Counted from the stretch's first letter, positions 16,536 through 25,380 are shown. The stretch is 39,866 bases of DNA from JBHOQX01 sp042408595 (GCA_042408595.1 JBHOQX010000103.1:1-39866); one strand, 5' to 3'. Made by a program: numbers and translations. Notes: a model not told the origin generated them from the sequence alone.

Positions 16536-17215
16536 GCCAGCCTCGTTCGCAGGCGCGGCAGCCGCGGCACAAACCCGGCCGCCGTGGGCGGGCGCGGAGC
16601 GGCCCGCGGCGGCGCCGGGGCCCGCGCTGCCGCTGGGGGCTGCGCCTCGGCGCGCAGCAGGGCCGCCAGCCGTTCCTTGCCACGCCGGATATGACTTTTC
16701 ACCGTGTTAAGCGGGAGATTCAGCACCTCGGCGATATCGGTATACTTCATGTCGTCGAAGTAGTAGAGCGTCAGCACCAGCCGGTAGTGCTCGTCCAACT
16801 TCGCCAGGGCGCGCCGCACCTCGTCGCGCAGCTCCTGCGAGTCGAGCGCCAGCGCCGGGTCGGCCCAGCGGTCGTCGTCGGCGACCGCGGCGAGCGGGTC
16901 GAGCTCGTCGTCGTCGTCCGCCTCGACGGCCACGGTGGGCACTTGGCGGCCGCGCCGCCGCAGCTCGTCGCGCCCAAGATTGACGACCAGTCGATACAGC
17001 CAGGTGGTGAAGCGGCTTTCGCCGTTGTACTGCGGCAGCGCACGTACCAATCGCACGAAGGCGTCCTGCGTCAGATCGGCGGCATCGTCCGGGTTCTTCA
17101 GGACACTCATCGCGATGCTGTAGACGTAGTGTTGCTGGCTCAGGATAAGCTGCGTCAGCGCCTCGCGGTCGCCTGCCTGCGCCCGACGGATCAGCTCGAT
17201 GGGTGGCTCGGCCAA
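16532..17215 (-). CDS. ECF-type RNA polymerase sigma factor
   Basis: About 227 residues. Sigma region 2 is seen as AQAGDREALTQLI through DLTQDAFVRLVRAL and FTTWLYRLVVNLGRDELRRR. Region 4 is seen as LDEHYRLVLTLYYFDDMKYTDIAEVL with the helix-turn-helix LPLNTVKSHIRRGKERL. An Ala/Pro/Arg-rich tail of about 40 residues follows. I choose a TTG start at 17215 because AAAGGGAG lies upstream and the encoded start LAEPPIELIRRAQ matches the family. The longer frame to 17371 has an unconserved leader. The gene is coupled to the anti-sigma gene. The 355 bases to the response-regulator start hold promoters but no gene I can see. Confidence 0.88.
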   Translation of the reverse strand: MAEPPIELIRRAQAGDREALTQLILSQQHYVYSIAMSVLKNPDDAADLTQDAFVRLVRALPQYNGESRFTTWLYRLVVNLGRDELRRRGRQVPTVAVEADDDDELDPLAAVADDDRWADPALALDSQELRDEVRRALAKLDEHYRLVLTLYYFDDMKYTDIAEVLNLPLNTVKSHIRRGKERLAALLRAEAQPPAAARAPAPPRAAPRPPTAAGFVPRLPRLRTRLA

Positions 17216-17533
17216 CGGTGTCGCTCCCTTTCCGGCCGAAGCGTCGTGCTCCGGCCAACGCGCCTGCACTATAGCATACGTCGGAGTCAAGAAGAAGGTT
17301 GCACATCTGGCGGCGGGACCATGGTCCCGGTTGGGGAGTACGCGTGCCACAGCCTCGCGGAACTCCACCAAGCTGATGCTATAGCACTGGCCGGGCGGCA
17401 GGGCCCACCTATGTCGGTTCGGGGAGGTTATGGCACACCAGTTGATCGATCGGCGCCATGAAGCGACGCACGGCGCATCGGCGGCTCGCCACGCCTCGCG
17501 ATACGCTGGCCCTCATGTCACAGCCCGTTGTGG

Positions 17534-17539
17534 TATGAT
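17534..17539 (+). promoter_or_regulatory. extended -10 box of the response regulator
   Basis: TATGAT preceded by TGG reads as an extended -10 element. No good -35 lies 17-18 bases upstream. The expected start near 17546 leaves a short leader to the ATG at 17571. Confidence 0.45.
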
Positions 17540-17570
17540 GGGGCATGGGTCAGCCGAGCGGGGGCGTGCG

Positions 17571-17954
17571 ATGCGCATTCTGATCGTGGACGACAACCGG
17601 GATATTATCGAGTTGCTGCATCATGTGCTGGCAGCCGAGGGGCACGAGGTCGTCGTCGCGCGCGACGGGCTGGACGCGCTCCAGCAGGAAGCCAGCGCCC
17701 GTCCGGAGGTCGTTGTCTGCGATGTCAATCTTCCGGGGATCGATGGGTGGGAGGTCTGCCGGCGGATCAAGGCCCGGCGGGATATTCCGGTACTGCTGCT
17801 GACGGTGCGCGCCGAGCGGGCGGATATCGAACGGAGCCGGGCCGCGGGCGCGGACGATCATATGCTCAAGCCGTTCGACATCGGCGAGTTCCTCGAACGG
17901 CTGGCGCGCCTCACCAGCCGCGCTCGTTCGCCGGCCGCGAGCGACATGCCCTGA
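17571..17954 (+). CDS. single-domain CheY-like response regulator
   Basis: A 127-residue receiver domain with no output domain. The acidic pair is in ILIVDDN (Asp7, Asp8), the phospho-acceptor is Asp51 in VVCDVNLPGIDGWE, and the conserved Lys is in HMLKPFD. The ATG at 17571 puts the first strand at residue 2 and has GGGGGCG upstream; the longer frame to 17430 is out of character. It is convergent with, and 15 bases from, the RsbT gene, so it may feed the same signalling circuit. The GAF-PAS kinase at 22499 is the only histidine kinase in the window and a possible partner. Confidence 0.88.
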   Translation: MRILIVDDNRDIIELLHHVLAAEGHEVVVARDGLDALQQEASARPEVVVCDVNLPGIDGWEVCRRIKARRDIPVLLLTVRAERADIERSRAAGADDHMLKPFDIGEFLERLARLTSRARSPAASDMP

Positions 17955-17969
17955 CCTGCGGCGCCCGCC

Positions 17970-18371
17970 TCAGGTGCGCCACTTGCGGCAGGTGATCGTC
18001 GTGCCGCGCCCCTCCTGGGAGCGGATGTCGAACTCGTCCATCAGCCGCTTGGCGCCCGGCAGCCCCATGCCCATCCCGCGCGAGGTGCTGTAGCCGTCCT
18101 GCATCACCAGTTCGATATCGGCGATGCCCGGCCCCTGGTCATCGCAGACGATCTCCAGCCCTTTGCGCCCGTTGCGCTCGATCTCGCGCACAGACACCGA
18201 GCCGGTGCCGGCGTACAGGAAGATATTGCGCGCCAGCTCGCTCACCGCCGTCGCGATCCGTGCCTGGTCGATCGCCCCGAAGCCGAGCGCCTTCGCCATG
18301 TCGCGCGCCAGCGTGCGGGCGATGACGATGTCGAGATCGCTGCGGATGACAGCAGACTTATCCTGCCCCAT
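17970..18371 (-). CDS. rsbT: RsbT-like serine kinase / anti-sigma regulatory protein
   Basis: A 133-residue GHKL-fold kinase. The N box is ATAVSELARNIFLYA, the G1 box CDDQGPGIAD, and the lid and G2 region are GYSTSRGMGMGLPGAKRLMDEF. In the RsbRST stressosome, RsbT phosphorylates RsbS and RsbR and then activates an output protein (family knowledge). GAGGAG about 7 bases before the ATG at 18371 favours this start over an in-frame ATG at 18389. It overlaps the end of the RsbS gene by 14 bases. No RsbR, RsbX or downstream phosphatase lies next to it. Confidence 0.85.
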   Translation of the reverse strand: MGQDKSAVIRSDLDIVIARTLARDMAKALGFGAIDQARIATAVSELARNIFLYAGTGSVSVREIERNGRKGLEIVCDDQGPGIADIELVMQDGYSTSRGMGMGLPGAKRLMDEFDIRSQEGRGTTITCRKWRT

Positions 18372-18741
18372 CGCTGCGCTCCTCGACATGCCGGCGCAGT
18401 AGCGCCAGGCCCTTCTCCAGGTTCAGCGCCGTCAGCACCCGCGGCAGCTCCAGCCCCAGCTCGACCAGCGTGATCGCCACCGCCGGCTGCAGCCCGGTGA
18501 TCACCACGCGCGTGCCCATCAGCCCGGCCATCGCGGCGATGTCGCTGATCAGGCGGCCGATGAAGCTGTCCACGACCTCGACCGCGGTGAGATCGACGAT
18601 CAGCCCGCGGGCCTTGGTCTCGTAGATTCGCTGGAGCAGGCTGTCCTTGAACTGCACGGCGGACGAGTCGTGCAGCGTGGTCTGAATCGAGGCGATCAGC
18701 ACATCCTCGATTTTAAGAATAGGAATTCGGAGGCTTTCCAA
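18358..18741 (-). CDS. rsbS: RsbS-like STAS-domain antagonist
   Basis: A single STAS domain of 127 residues. The conserved phosphorylation region VEVVDSFIGRLISDIA places the Ser at position 59 if translation starts at the TTG at 18741, the same number as in B. subtilis RsbS. GGGGAGG ends 6 bases before that TTG but directly abuts the other in-frame TTG at 18747, so 18741 is preferred. RsbS binds RsbT and releases it when phosphorylated (family knowledge). It forms a coupled pair with the RsbT gene. Confidence 0.85.
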   Translation of the reverse strand: MESLRIPILKIEDVLIASIQTTLHDSSAVQFKDSLLQRIYETKARGLIVDLTAVEVVDSFIGRLISDIAAMAGLMGTRVVITGLQPAVAITLVELGLELPRVLTALNLEKGLALLRRHVEERSDGAG

Positions 18742-18886
18742 CCACAACCTCCCCGGAGACTATGACGCGGTGGGCGACGCCGGTCTGGCTTCGCACGTTC
18801 GGTGGCGCCCCAGCGTGGCGATCCGACGCGCTCAGGGGCAGTATACACGCCGCTGCGGCCACCAATCGTTGCGATTTGGCATCGGC

Positions 18887-18914
18887 TTGGTAGAGATGAT
18901 GGCCATGTTATAAT
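18887..18914 (+). promoter_or_regulatory. promoter of the NUDIX gene
   Basis: TTGGTA (18887-18892), 16 bases, then a consensus TATAAT (18909-18914) preceded by TGT. The expected start is near 18921. Confidence 0.65.
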
Positions 18915-18960
18915 CATCGGCGCCGCCCCTGCCGCGCAGATGGAACCGATAGGCCAGCCG

Positions 18961-19410
18961 ATGACCGTCACCCGCGATTTCACCGCGACCACGTTTGTCG
19001 TCCACGAGGGGCGCACGCTGCTGCTGTTCCATCGCAAGCTGGCGATCTGGGTGCCGCCTGGCGGCCATATCGACCCGAACGAGCTACCGGACGTTGCCGC
19101 GCTGCGCGAGGTGCGCGAGGAGACCGGGCTGGAGGCCGAGTTGCTCGATGCTGGCCGGGAGCTTGGGCATGTGCGCGTGTTGCCGCAGCCATACTGCATC
19201 CTGCTCGAGGATATCGGCCCCGGCCACCAGCACATCGACCTGATCTACTTCGCGCGCGTCGTCGGCGGGCGGCTGACCCCCGCCGCGCGCGAGGCGCATA
19301 CCGCCCGCTGGCTCACGTGGGAGGAACTCGACTCGCCCGAGATCGCCGAAGATATCCGCGAGCTCGGCCGGCGGGCGATCGAGGCGGTCGACGCGGCAGC
19401 GCGACGATGA
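18961..19410 (+). CDS. NUDIX hydrolase
   Basis: About 149 residues. The NUDIX box is complete: GGHIDPNELPDVAALREVREETGL fits G-x5-E-x7-RE-x2-EE-x-G with one usual variation. PxGGH and the C-terminal WLTWEEL element match NTP/nucleoside-diphosphate-X pyrophosphohydrolases. The substrate is not predictable. Starts at 18940 or 18961 both follow the promoter; 18961 (MTVTRDFTATTFVV) matches the family length best, though the ribosome site is weak. Confidence 0.85.
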   Translation: MTVTRDFTATTFVVHEGRTLLLFHRKLAIWVPPGGHIDPNELPDVAALREVREETGLEAELLDAGRELGHVRVLPQPYCILLEDIGPGHQHIDLIYFARVVGGRLTPAAREAHTARWLTWEELDSPEIAEDIRELGRRAIEAVDAAARR

Positions 19411-19506
19411 CGGCTGGCGGGGAGCGGCACGCCACGGGACACCGAGGCGCCGGCAAAGGTTTCGGCCGACGGCTGCGCCGCAGCTGACACCTGAAAGGAG
19501 GCGGAG

Positions 19507-20331
19507 ATGGACACCTTGACGGTCGCGCTCGGCCAGATGGATATCGCGCTTGGCGACCCGGCGGCGAACCTCGCCACGGCGCGGCGGCTGGCCGGCGAGG
19601 CCCGCGCCCTCGGCGCGGAGCTGCTGCTGTTGCCGGAGCTGTGGGCCACCGGCTACGACCTGGAGCGTGCCGGCGAGCTGGCCGACGAGGTCGGCGCGGG
19701 CGCCTTCGCCGCGGTGAGCGCGCTGGCCCGCGAACACGGCCTGGCGATCGGCGGTTCGCTGCTGGCCCGCCGCCCCGGCCGCCCGACCAACACCGCCACG
19801 CTCTATGGGCCGGACGGAGCGCTGCTGGCCGAATACAGTAAGATCCACCTGTTCGGCCTGATGGCGGAGGATCGCTTTCTGAGCGCCGGGCAGCGTGCCC
19901 CGGTCTTCGACACGCCGTGGGGCCGGGGCGCGCTGGCGATCTGCTATGACCTGCGCTTTCCCGAGCTGTTCCGCTCGTACGCGACGCGCGGAGCCGGCCT
20001 CATCCTGCTGCCGTCGGAGTGGCCCTACCCGCGCCTGGAGCACTGGCGCACGCTGGTGCGCGCCCGCGCGATCGAAAACCAGTGCTTCATCGTCGCCTGC
20101 AACCGCGTGGGCCGCGACCGCGACAACCTGTTCTGCGGTCATTCGCTGGCCGTCGATCCGTGGGGCGAGACGCTGGTCGAGGGGGGCGACAGCCCGGCGC
20201 TCCTGATCGCGAAGCTCGACCTGGGGGCGGTGGTGGCCGTGCGTAACCGCATGTCCGTCTTGCGCGACCGGCGGCCGGAGCTGTACGAGTTCGGAGTTGA
20301 GAATTCAGGGTTCGGGCGAGCTGAGCAATGA
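19507..20331 (+). CDS. carbon-nitrogen hydrolase (nitrilase/omega-amidase type)
   Basis: A 274-residue nitrilase-superfamily amidase. The catalytic triad is visible: Glu44 in LLPELW, Lys112 in EYSKIHLFG and Cys146 in AICYDLRFPEL. The length and the RFPELFR segment are typical of omega-amidase/Nit2-like enzymes, which hydrolyse amides of dicarboxylates or deaminated glutathione. The precise substrate is inferred only. AAAGGAGGCGGAG gives a strong ribosome site. It follows the NUDIX gene by 96 bases on the same strand. Confidence 0.88.
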   Translation: MDTLTVALGQMDIALGDPAANLATARRLAGEARALGAELLLLPELWATGYDLERAGELADEVGAGAFAAVSALAREHGLAIGGSLLARRPGRPTNTATLYGPDGALLAEYSKIHLFGLMAEDRFLSAGQRAPVFDTPWGRGALAICYDLRFPELFRSYATRGAGLILLPSEWPYPRLEHWRTLVRARAIENQCFIVACNRVGRDRDNLFCGHSLAVDPWGETLVEGGDSPALLIAKLDLGAVVAVRNRMSVLRDRRPELYEFGVENSGFGRAEQ

Positions 20332-20452
20332 TCACCATGCAGGGGACATTTTTAAGCACGGGCAATGCAACATCTGAACGCCTGACCCCCGACGGCTACA
20401 CCCTGCACCCCGAACCCAGGCGCCTGTTGATACCCCCCTGGCGTACCTGTGG

Positions 20453-20458
20453 TATACT
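20453..20458 (+). promoter_or_regulatory. -10 box of the glutaredoxin gene
   Basis: TATACT with an upstream TGG (extended -10). A TTGATA lies 20 bases further upstream (20427-20432), too far for a standard pair. Confidence 0.45.
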
Positions 20459-20521
20459 AGTGAACATACGGTTATCGCGGCCCGGGACGGGCCATTGGAG
20501 CGGATGAGGGTCCAACGAAGC

Positions 20522-20797
20522 ATGGCACTGCAGCATATCACCGTCTACGGCACAGCATGGTGTGGCGATTGCAAGCGGGCGGTACGGGTGCTGGACCAAC
20601 ACAGCTACCCATACCAGTACATCGATATCGAGCGGGATGACGGCGCGCGGGCGTATGTCGAGCAGGTGAATCGGGGGTATCAGAGCGTTCCGACGATCAT
20701 CTTCCCCGACGGCTCGATTCTGGTCGAGCCGTCATCGTCGGTGCTGGCGCAGAAGCTCATGGCGCTGAAGGACTCGGAGCACGCGCCGCGGAGCTAA
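20522..20797 (+). CDS. glutaredoxin-family protein (mycoredoxin-like)
   Basis: A 91-residue thioredoxin-fold oxidoreductase. The redox motif is W-C14-G-D-C17 (WCGDCKRA), the cis-proline region is SVPTIIFPDG, and the third strand YIDIERD follows. CGDC and the wide use of this fold in mycothiol/bacillithiol organisms suggest a mycoredoxin-like protein that reduces mixed disulfides; the thiol partner is not shown here. The ATG at 20522 places the fold at residue 5, so the longer frame from 20495 is unlikely. Confidence 0.85.
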   Translation: MALQHITVYGTAWCGDCKRAVRVLDQHSYPYQYIDIERDDGARAYVEQVNRGYQSVPTIIFPDGSILVEPSSSVLAQKLMALKDSEHAPRS

Positions 20798-20942
20798 CCG
20801 GGGCGTGCGGGGGAATGGTCAGGGGCGTGCCGGCACAGGCGCATGGCGCAGCAGCCGGCGCGCCCTTGCTGTCTTCGGCGCGCCGCGGTCGGTGAACCGC
20901 CGTTGAGCTGCGCCCTTCACGTCTCCCTATCTCAGGCAACGT

Positions 20943-22235
20943 CTACAACACCCGGTTCACCTCGATGATCTGCTCGCGCCCCGGGCCGACCGAGATCATC
21001 CCGATGCGCGCGCCGATCAGCTCGCACAGCCGCGCGACGTAGGCCCGCGCTTCGGCGGGGAGCTGCTCGAACCTGCGCACACCGTGTGTCGGCGTCTGCC
21101 AGCCGGGCAGTTCCTCATAGATCGGCTCGACCAGCGCGAAATCCGCGACGCTGGCCGGCGGGTAATCCAGCGCCGCGTCGTGCTTGCGGTAGCCGACACA
21201 CACCTTGACCGTCGGGAGTGTGTCGAGGACGTCCAGCTTGGTGAGCGCGACGGTGTCGATCCCGTTCACCTGAGCCGAGTAGCGCGCCAGCACGGCATCG
21301 AACCAGCCGACCCGCCGCAGCCGGCCGGTCGTCGTGCCGACCTCGGCCCAGGGCTTGCCCATCTGCCGCAGCACATCAGCCTCGGCGCCGTGCACCTCGG
21401 TCGGGAACGGCCCCTCGCCGACACGGGTCGAGTACGCTTTGTAGACCCCGACCACCGACTGGATACGGGTCGGACCGATCCCCGCGCCCTGGCAGGCGCC
21501 GGCGGCCCCCGGCGGCGACGACGTCACGAACGGATAGGTGCCATAGTCGACATCGAGCAGCGCACCCTGTGCGCCCTCGAGCAAGATCGGCACATCGCGC
21601 TCCAGCGCGCGGTGGACGATCGGGTGGATATCGGTCACGTAGCCGGCGAGTTGGCGCCCGTAGTCGAGGTACGTCAGGTAGGTCTCGTGGAGCGAGAGCG
21701 GCTGCGCGCCGTAGACCTGGGTCAATAGCTTGTTTTTGATATCCAACACGCGGCGCAGGCTGCTCAGCAACTGCTCTTCCTGCAGCAGGTCGCCCAGGCG
21801 GATGCCGATGCGCGCCATCTTGTCGGCGTAGGCCGGGCCAATGCCACGCCCGGTCGTGCCGATCCGTCCGTCGCCGCGCAACGTCTCGTCGAGTTGGTCC
21901 TGCAGAATATGGTAGGGCATAATTACGTGGGCGCGCTCGCTGATGAACAGTTTCGAGGTATCGACGCCCTGCCCCTGCAGGTCGGCCAGCTCCTTCAGCA
22001 GCACCGCCGGGTCGATCACCACACCTGCGCCGATCACATTCACGGTGGCCGGATCGAAGATGCCCGACGGCACGAGGTGGATCTTGAACGCGCCCCGCTC
22101 GTTGACGACGGTATGGCCGGCGTTGTTGCCGCCGCCATAGCGCAGCGTGAGCTTGGCGCGCCCGGCCAGCATATCGACGATATGGCCCTTGCCCTCGTCG
22201 CCCCACTGGGCGCCAATCACCGCGACGACCGGCAT
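20943..22235 (-). CDS. purA: adenylosuccinate synthetase
   Basis: A 430-residue enzyme making adenylosuccinate from IMP, aspartate and GTP in AMP synthesis. The GTP-binding loop is at the start (VVAVIGAQWGDEGKGHIVD), followed by RYGGGNNAGHTVV, GTTGRGIGPAYADKMAR, EGAQGALLDVDYGTYPFVTSS, TTTGRLRRVGWFDAV and TKLDVLD. The ATG at 22235 has GGTGGGGA upstream; the longer frame to 22526 is only a leader. It is monocistronic, with a clear -10 box at 22290-22295. Confidence 0.97.
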   Translation of the reverse strand: MPVVAVIGAQWGDEGKGHIVDMLAGRAKLTLRYGGGNNAGHTVVNERGAFKIHLVPSGIFDPATVNVIGAGVVIDPAVLLKELADLQGQGVDTSKLFISERAHVIMPYHILQDQLDETLRGDGRIGTTGRGIGPAYADKMARIGIRLGDLLQEEQLLSSLRRVLDIKNKLLTQVYGAQPLSLHETYLTYLDYGRQLAGYVTDIHPIVHRALERDVPILLEGAQGALLDVDYGTYPFVTSSPPGAAGACQGAGIGPTRIQSVVGVYKAYSTRVGEGPFPTEVHGAEADVLRQMGKPWAEVGTTTGRLRRVGWFDAVLARYSAQVNGIDTVALTKLDVLDTLPTVKVCVGYRKHDAALDYPPASVADFALVEPIYEELPGWQTPTHGVRRFEQLPAEARAYVARLCELIGARIGMISVGPGREQIIEVNRVL

Positions 22236-22289
22236 ATGTTCCCCACCATCTTGCAGTAATGATCCGGACGGACAATAAGCCGGACGTCT

Positions 22290-22295
22290 ATTATA
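22290..22295 (-). promoter_or_regulatory. -10 box of purA
   Basis: On the minus strand TATAAT reads from 22295 to 22290, about 55 bases before the purA ATG. The -35 region 17 bases upstream (TTCGCG) is weak. The 263-base gap to the divergent kinase gene holds both promoters and no gene. Confidence 0.5.
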
Positions 22296-22437
22296 GCGCA
22301 GCTGCACCGGATCGCGAATGGAACGATAGTCCTGCTTCGAAGCTGTCTGCGACGGGGAGGTTCGGCCGGCGCCGCCCTCCAAGACCCGATGGCTCTTGGG
22401 GGGGTGCGATTGCCAGGCGCCAGCGCGACCCTGCCGG

Positions 22438-22463
22438 TTGACAGCCGGCCTGCGCGCGCTACA
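22438..22463 (+). promoter_or_regulatory. possible promoter of the sensor kinase
   Basis: TTGACA (22438-22443) and TACAAT (22458-22463) are both near consensus, but only 14 bases separate them. The -10 may act with a different -35, or promoter activity may be low. Confidence 0.35.
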
Positions 22464-22498
22464 ATGGGCGCTATCGGCAATCGAGATGTACCTGCGCC

Positions 22499-24172
22499 AT
22501 GACGACTCTGCTGCCGCACGCCACACCCGCCCGCGCCGACCTGACGCTGCGACAGGCCAGCCTGCTTCAGTCGCTGCGCGCCGAGCTGGAAGCGCCGTTC
22601 AGCCTGGGCGATCTGCTGGCGTTCCTGCTGCGCTGGGCGCTCGATTCGACCGGCGCCGAGGCCGGCTCGATCAGCATCGTCGATCACGAGCGCGGCGAAC
22701 TGGTTGTCCAGGAGTACGACGGCTACCCGCGCGAGCCGTTCAGCCGCGACAGCTACGGCGAGCCGCGCCGCCGCGTCAGCTGGGATGTGGGCATCGCCGG
22801 GCGGGTGGCGCGCAGCGGCCGGGCGTACCTCGTGCGCGATGTGGGCCGCGACACGGTCTTCCTGCCCAATGCACCGGAGATTCGCGCCGAGCTGGTCGTG
22901 CCGATCGCCTGCGATGGCCAGGTGCTCGCCGTCCTGGTGCTGGACAGCCCGCGCTCGGCGGCCTTCGGCGAGCGGGAACTGGCGTTCGCGCAGGCGCTCT
23001 GCGACGCCGCCGCCGCACCGCTGCGTCGCGCCTTGTGGTACCAGCAGGCGCTCGAGACCAGCACACAACTCGGCCAGGTGTTCAGCAGCATTCCCAGCGG
23101 GCTGGCGCTGATGGACAGCCAGGGGCGCGTGCTGCGCAGCAACCCGGCCTGGGCTGGCCTCTGGAGCCTGCCCGACAGCGCGCTCGAGGGGCCGTTTCAC
23201 ATCCCCTGGGATCTCGTCGGGCACCTGCTGCCGCGGCTGGCCGATCCCCTCGCGCTCACCGAGTTCTGTGCGCAGGGTCATGGCAATCCATCAGACATTA
23301 TGTCAATCACTGTCGTGTTGCGCGAGCCGCACCAGGAGTTGCTGGTGCTCTCCACGCCGACCTGCGACTCCCTCGGCCAGCTCACCGGCCGCGTCTGGGT
23401 GGTGAACGACGTGACGCGTGAGCGCGAGGCAGACCGCGTCAAGTCGGAATTTATCTCGGTGGTCTCCCACGAACTGCGCACGCCGCTGACATCGATCCTC
23501 GGCTACACCGAGTTGATGCTGACGCGCAGCTTCACGCCGAAGGAGCAGAAGGAGTTTGTTCAGACCGTCTACGACCAGGCCAGCCAGCTCTCACAGATCG
23601 TCGAGGATATGCTCGGAATCTCGCGGCTGGAAGCGGGAAAAGTGCAGCTCAACCTGTGGCCGGTTTCGATGCGCCAGATCGTCGGCGAGCTGACAGCGCA
23701 ACTGAACGCCTACCTGACGGCCCGCCACGGCATGGTCATCCACATGCCGCCACGCCTGCCGCCGGTGTATGTCGATCGCGACAAGGTGAAACAGATTCTG
23801 ATCAACCTCATCACGAACGCGGTCAAGTATTCCCCCCGCGGTGGAGAGATCACGCTGGCCATCGAGGAGCCGGAGCGGCTGCCGCCCAACCACCCGGAGG
23901 GCGCCTTTCTCCTGGTTTCGGTGCGCGACCGCGGCATCGGCATTCCGCCGGAGGACCGCGACCGCATCTGGGAGCGGTTCTACCGGGTGGACAACTCGAA
24001 CACGCGGCGGACGACCGGCACCGGCCTGGGGCTGGCGATCACACGGGCGCTGGTGGAGCTGCACGGCGGGCGTATCTGGGTCGAGAGCGAACTCAACGTC
24101 GGCAGCACGTTCCTGTTCACTCTGCCGGTGTCGCTGGAAGGGCTGGCACGCCGGCCGGACGGCACCGAGTGA
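22499..24172 (+). CDS. GAF-PAS sensor histidine kinase, soluble
   Basis: A 557-residue hybridless kinase without membrane helices. The GAF domain spans about 35-185 (LLRWALDSTGAEAGSISIVD, then ELVVPIACDGQVLAVLVLDS). The PAS-like segment is about 192-310 (VFSSIPSGLALMDSQGRVLRSNPAW). HisKA carries His324 in VVSHELRTPLTSILGYTELM. The ATPase N box is QILINLITNAVKYSP, the G1 box RDRGIGIPPEDRDRIWERFYR and the G2 box GTGLGLAI. It senses an internal or diffusible signal. No receiver is adjacent; the single-domain regulator at 17571 is a candidate. Confidence 0.93.
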   Translation: MTTLLPHATPARADLTLRQASLLQSLRAELEAPFSLGDLLAFLLRWALDSTGAEAGSISIVDHERGELVVQEYDGYPREPFSRDSYGEPRRRVSWDVGIAGRVARSGRAYLVRDVGRDTVFLPNAPEIRAELVVPIACDGQVLAVLVLDSPRSAAFGERELAFAQALCDAAAAPLRRALWYQQALETSTQLGQVFSSIPSGLALMDSQGRVLRSNPAWAGLWSLPDSALEGPFHIPWDLVGHLLPRLADPLALTEFCAQGHGNPSDIMSITVVLREPHQELLVLSTPTCDSLGQLTGRVWVVNDVTREREADRVKSEFISVVSHELRTPLTSILGYTELMLTRSFTPKEQKEFVQTVYDQASQLSQIVEDMLGISRLEAGKVQLNLWPVSMRQIVGELTAQLNAYLTARHGMVIHMPPRLPPVYVDRDKVKQILINLITNAVKYSPRGGEITLAIEEPERLPPNHPEGAFLLVSVRDRGIGIPPEDRDRIWERFYRVDNSNTRRTTGTGLGLAITRALVELHGGRIWVESELNVGSTFLFTLPVSLEGLARRPDGTE

Positions 24173-24181
24173 GGGTCTTCG

Positions 24182-25228
24182 TTATCGCTCCAGATAATGC
24201 CGTGTCGGGCAGGCCCGCAGCTCGGCGGCGGTCGCCTCGGGCGCCGTGTCGCTGAGGAAGTTGCCCCCACCGATCTCTGGCCCTGCCAGGTACTTCAGCA
24301 CGTTCGGCTGGCGCAGCGGCGGCAGGAAGCCGACGAAGCCGTGGAACTCCCGGTAGTCGCCGCCGTCGGTCGGAGCCTGGTGCAGCACCATCACGTAGGG
24401 GAACGGCTGGCGCCACAGGTTGTCGAAGCGCACTGTCACGTCCTTGATCGCCCGCGCCAGGCTCTCGGCCTCGGCGGGGCGCAGGCCGGTGACGTGGGCG
24501 CTGGCCCGCTTGGGGACCACATACACCTCGTATGCGTAGCGGGCGAAATAGGGCACAAACGCGATCATGTGCTCGTCCTCGTACAGCACACGCCGGCCAT
24601 CCTGCTGCTCCGCGGCGATAATATCGGCCATGAGCGCGCGCCCTGTCTCAGCACGGTAGCGCCGCTGAGCCCGTAGCTCGGTGTCGAAGGTCGTCCAGGT
24701 GAAGTTGGTGGCGTAGATCTGGCCGTGCGGGTGCGGGTTCGAGACGCCGACGACGTCGCCTTTGTTTTCGAAGATCAACACCTGGGCGACCTCGGGCCGC
24801 GCGCCCAGGTCGTGCGTCTCGCGCTGCCAGGTTTCGATGATCGCGCCGATCGCCGGCACCTCCATCTCCGCGACGGTCAGATCGTGGCGTGGCGAGTAGC
24901 AGATCACGCGGGCGACCCCCTCGGCGCGGCGGGCGCGGTAGGGCGGGGGCGGCGTGGCGGGCGGCGGGGCCTCCGGCCCGACGCAGGGGTGGTCGTTGTC
25001 GAAGACGAAGACGCCGGTGTAGGGCGGGTTGGCGCGCCCGCCGACTCGCGTGTTGCCAGGGCAGAGGTAGCAGTCGGGCAGGTAGGGAGCGGGCTTGGGC
25101 GCTGGCGCGCCCAGGGTCTGGCCAACCCAGGGGCGGCGCTGGCGGTGCGCTGCGACGATCACCCACTCTTCGCGCAGCGGGTGCCAGCGCTCCTCCCAGA
25201 TACCGGTGGCGTGAGGCTGTCGATCCAT
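24182..25228 (-). CDS. galT: galactose-1-phosphate uridylyltransferase
   Basis: A 348-residue HIT-superfamily transferase that swaps UMP between UDP-glucose and galactose 1-phosphate. Zinc-type cysteines 53 and 56 are in CYLCPGN, and the active-site motif SNPHPHGQ sits at about 163-170 with His168 as the expected nucleophile. EVYVVPKR and HGFVGFLPP near the C-terminus match the family. The ATG at 25228 with GAAAGG upstream is preferred over the longer frame to 25354. It is convergent with the kinase gene (9-base gap) and no other Leloir-pathway gene is nearby. Confidence 0.93.
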   Translation of the reverse strand: MDRQPHATGIWEERWHPLREEWVIVAAHRQRRPWVGQTLGAPAPKPAPYLPDCYLCPGNTRVGGRANPPYTGVFVFDNDHPCVGPEAPPPATPPPPYRARRAEGVARVICYSPRHDLTVAEMEVPAIGAIIETWQRETHDLGARPEVAQVLIFENKGDVVGVSNPHPHGQIYATNFTWTTFDTELRAQRRYRAETGRALMADIIAAEQQDGRRVLYEDEHMIAFVPYFARYAYEVYVVPKRASAHVTGLRPAEAESLARAIKDVTVRFDNLWRQPFPYVMVLHQAPTDGGDYREFHGFVGFLPPLRQPNVLKYLAGPEIGGGNFLSDTAPEATAAELRACPTRHYLER

Positions 25229-25374
25229 GCAGCACCTTTCGGTAGTGGACGGTGGACGAATGTACCCCATCCTGGATTGAACGCTCGTAGCGGCAGGGAC
25301 GAGCGAGCGTTCGTCCGTCGTCTGTCGTCGGTAGCAGGTCGTCCGGCTCGGCACGGTTGCCAGGCGATCTATGA

Positions 25375-25380
25375 TATAAT
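25375..25380 (+). promoter_or_regulatory. -10 box of the RodZ-like operon
   Basis: Consensus TATAAT with no good -35 at the standard distance. The leader to the ATG at 25512 is about 125 bases. It contains a palindrome, AAACCCCGGTTT, followed by a short T-run near 25403-25418, which could act as an attenuator. Confidence 0.45.
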
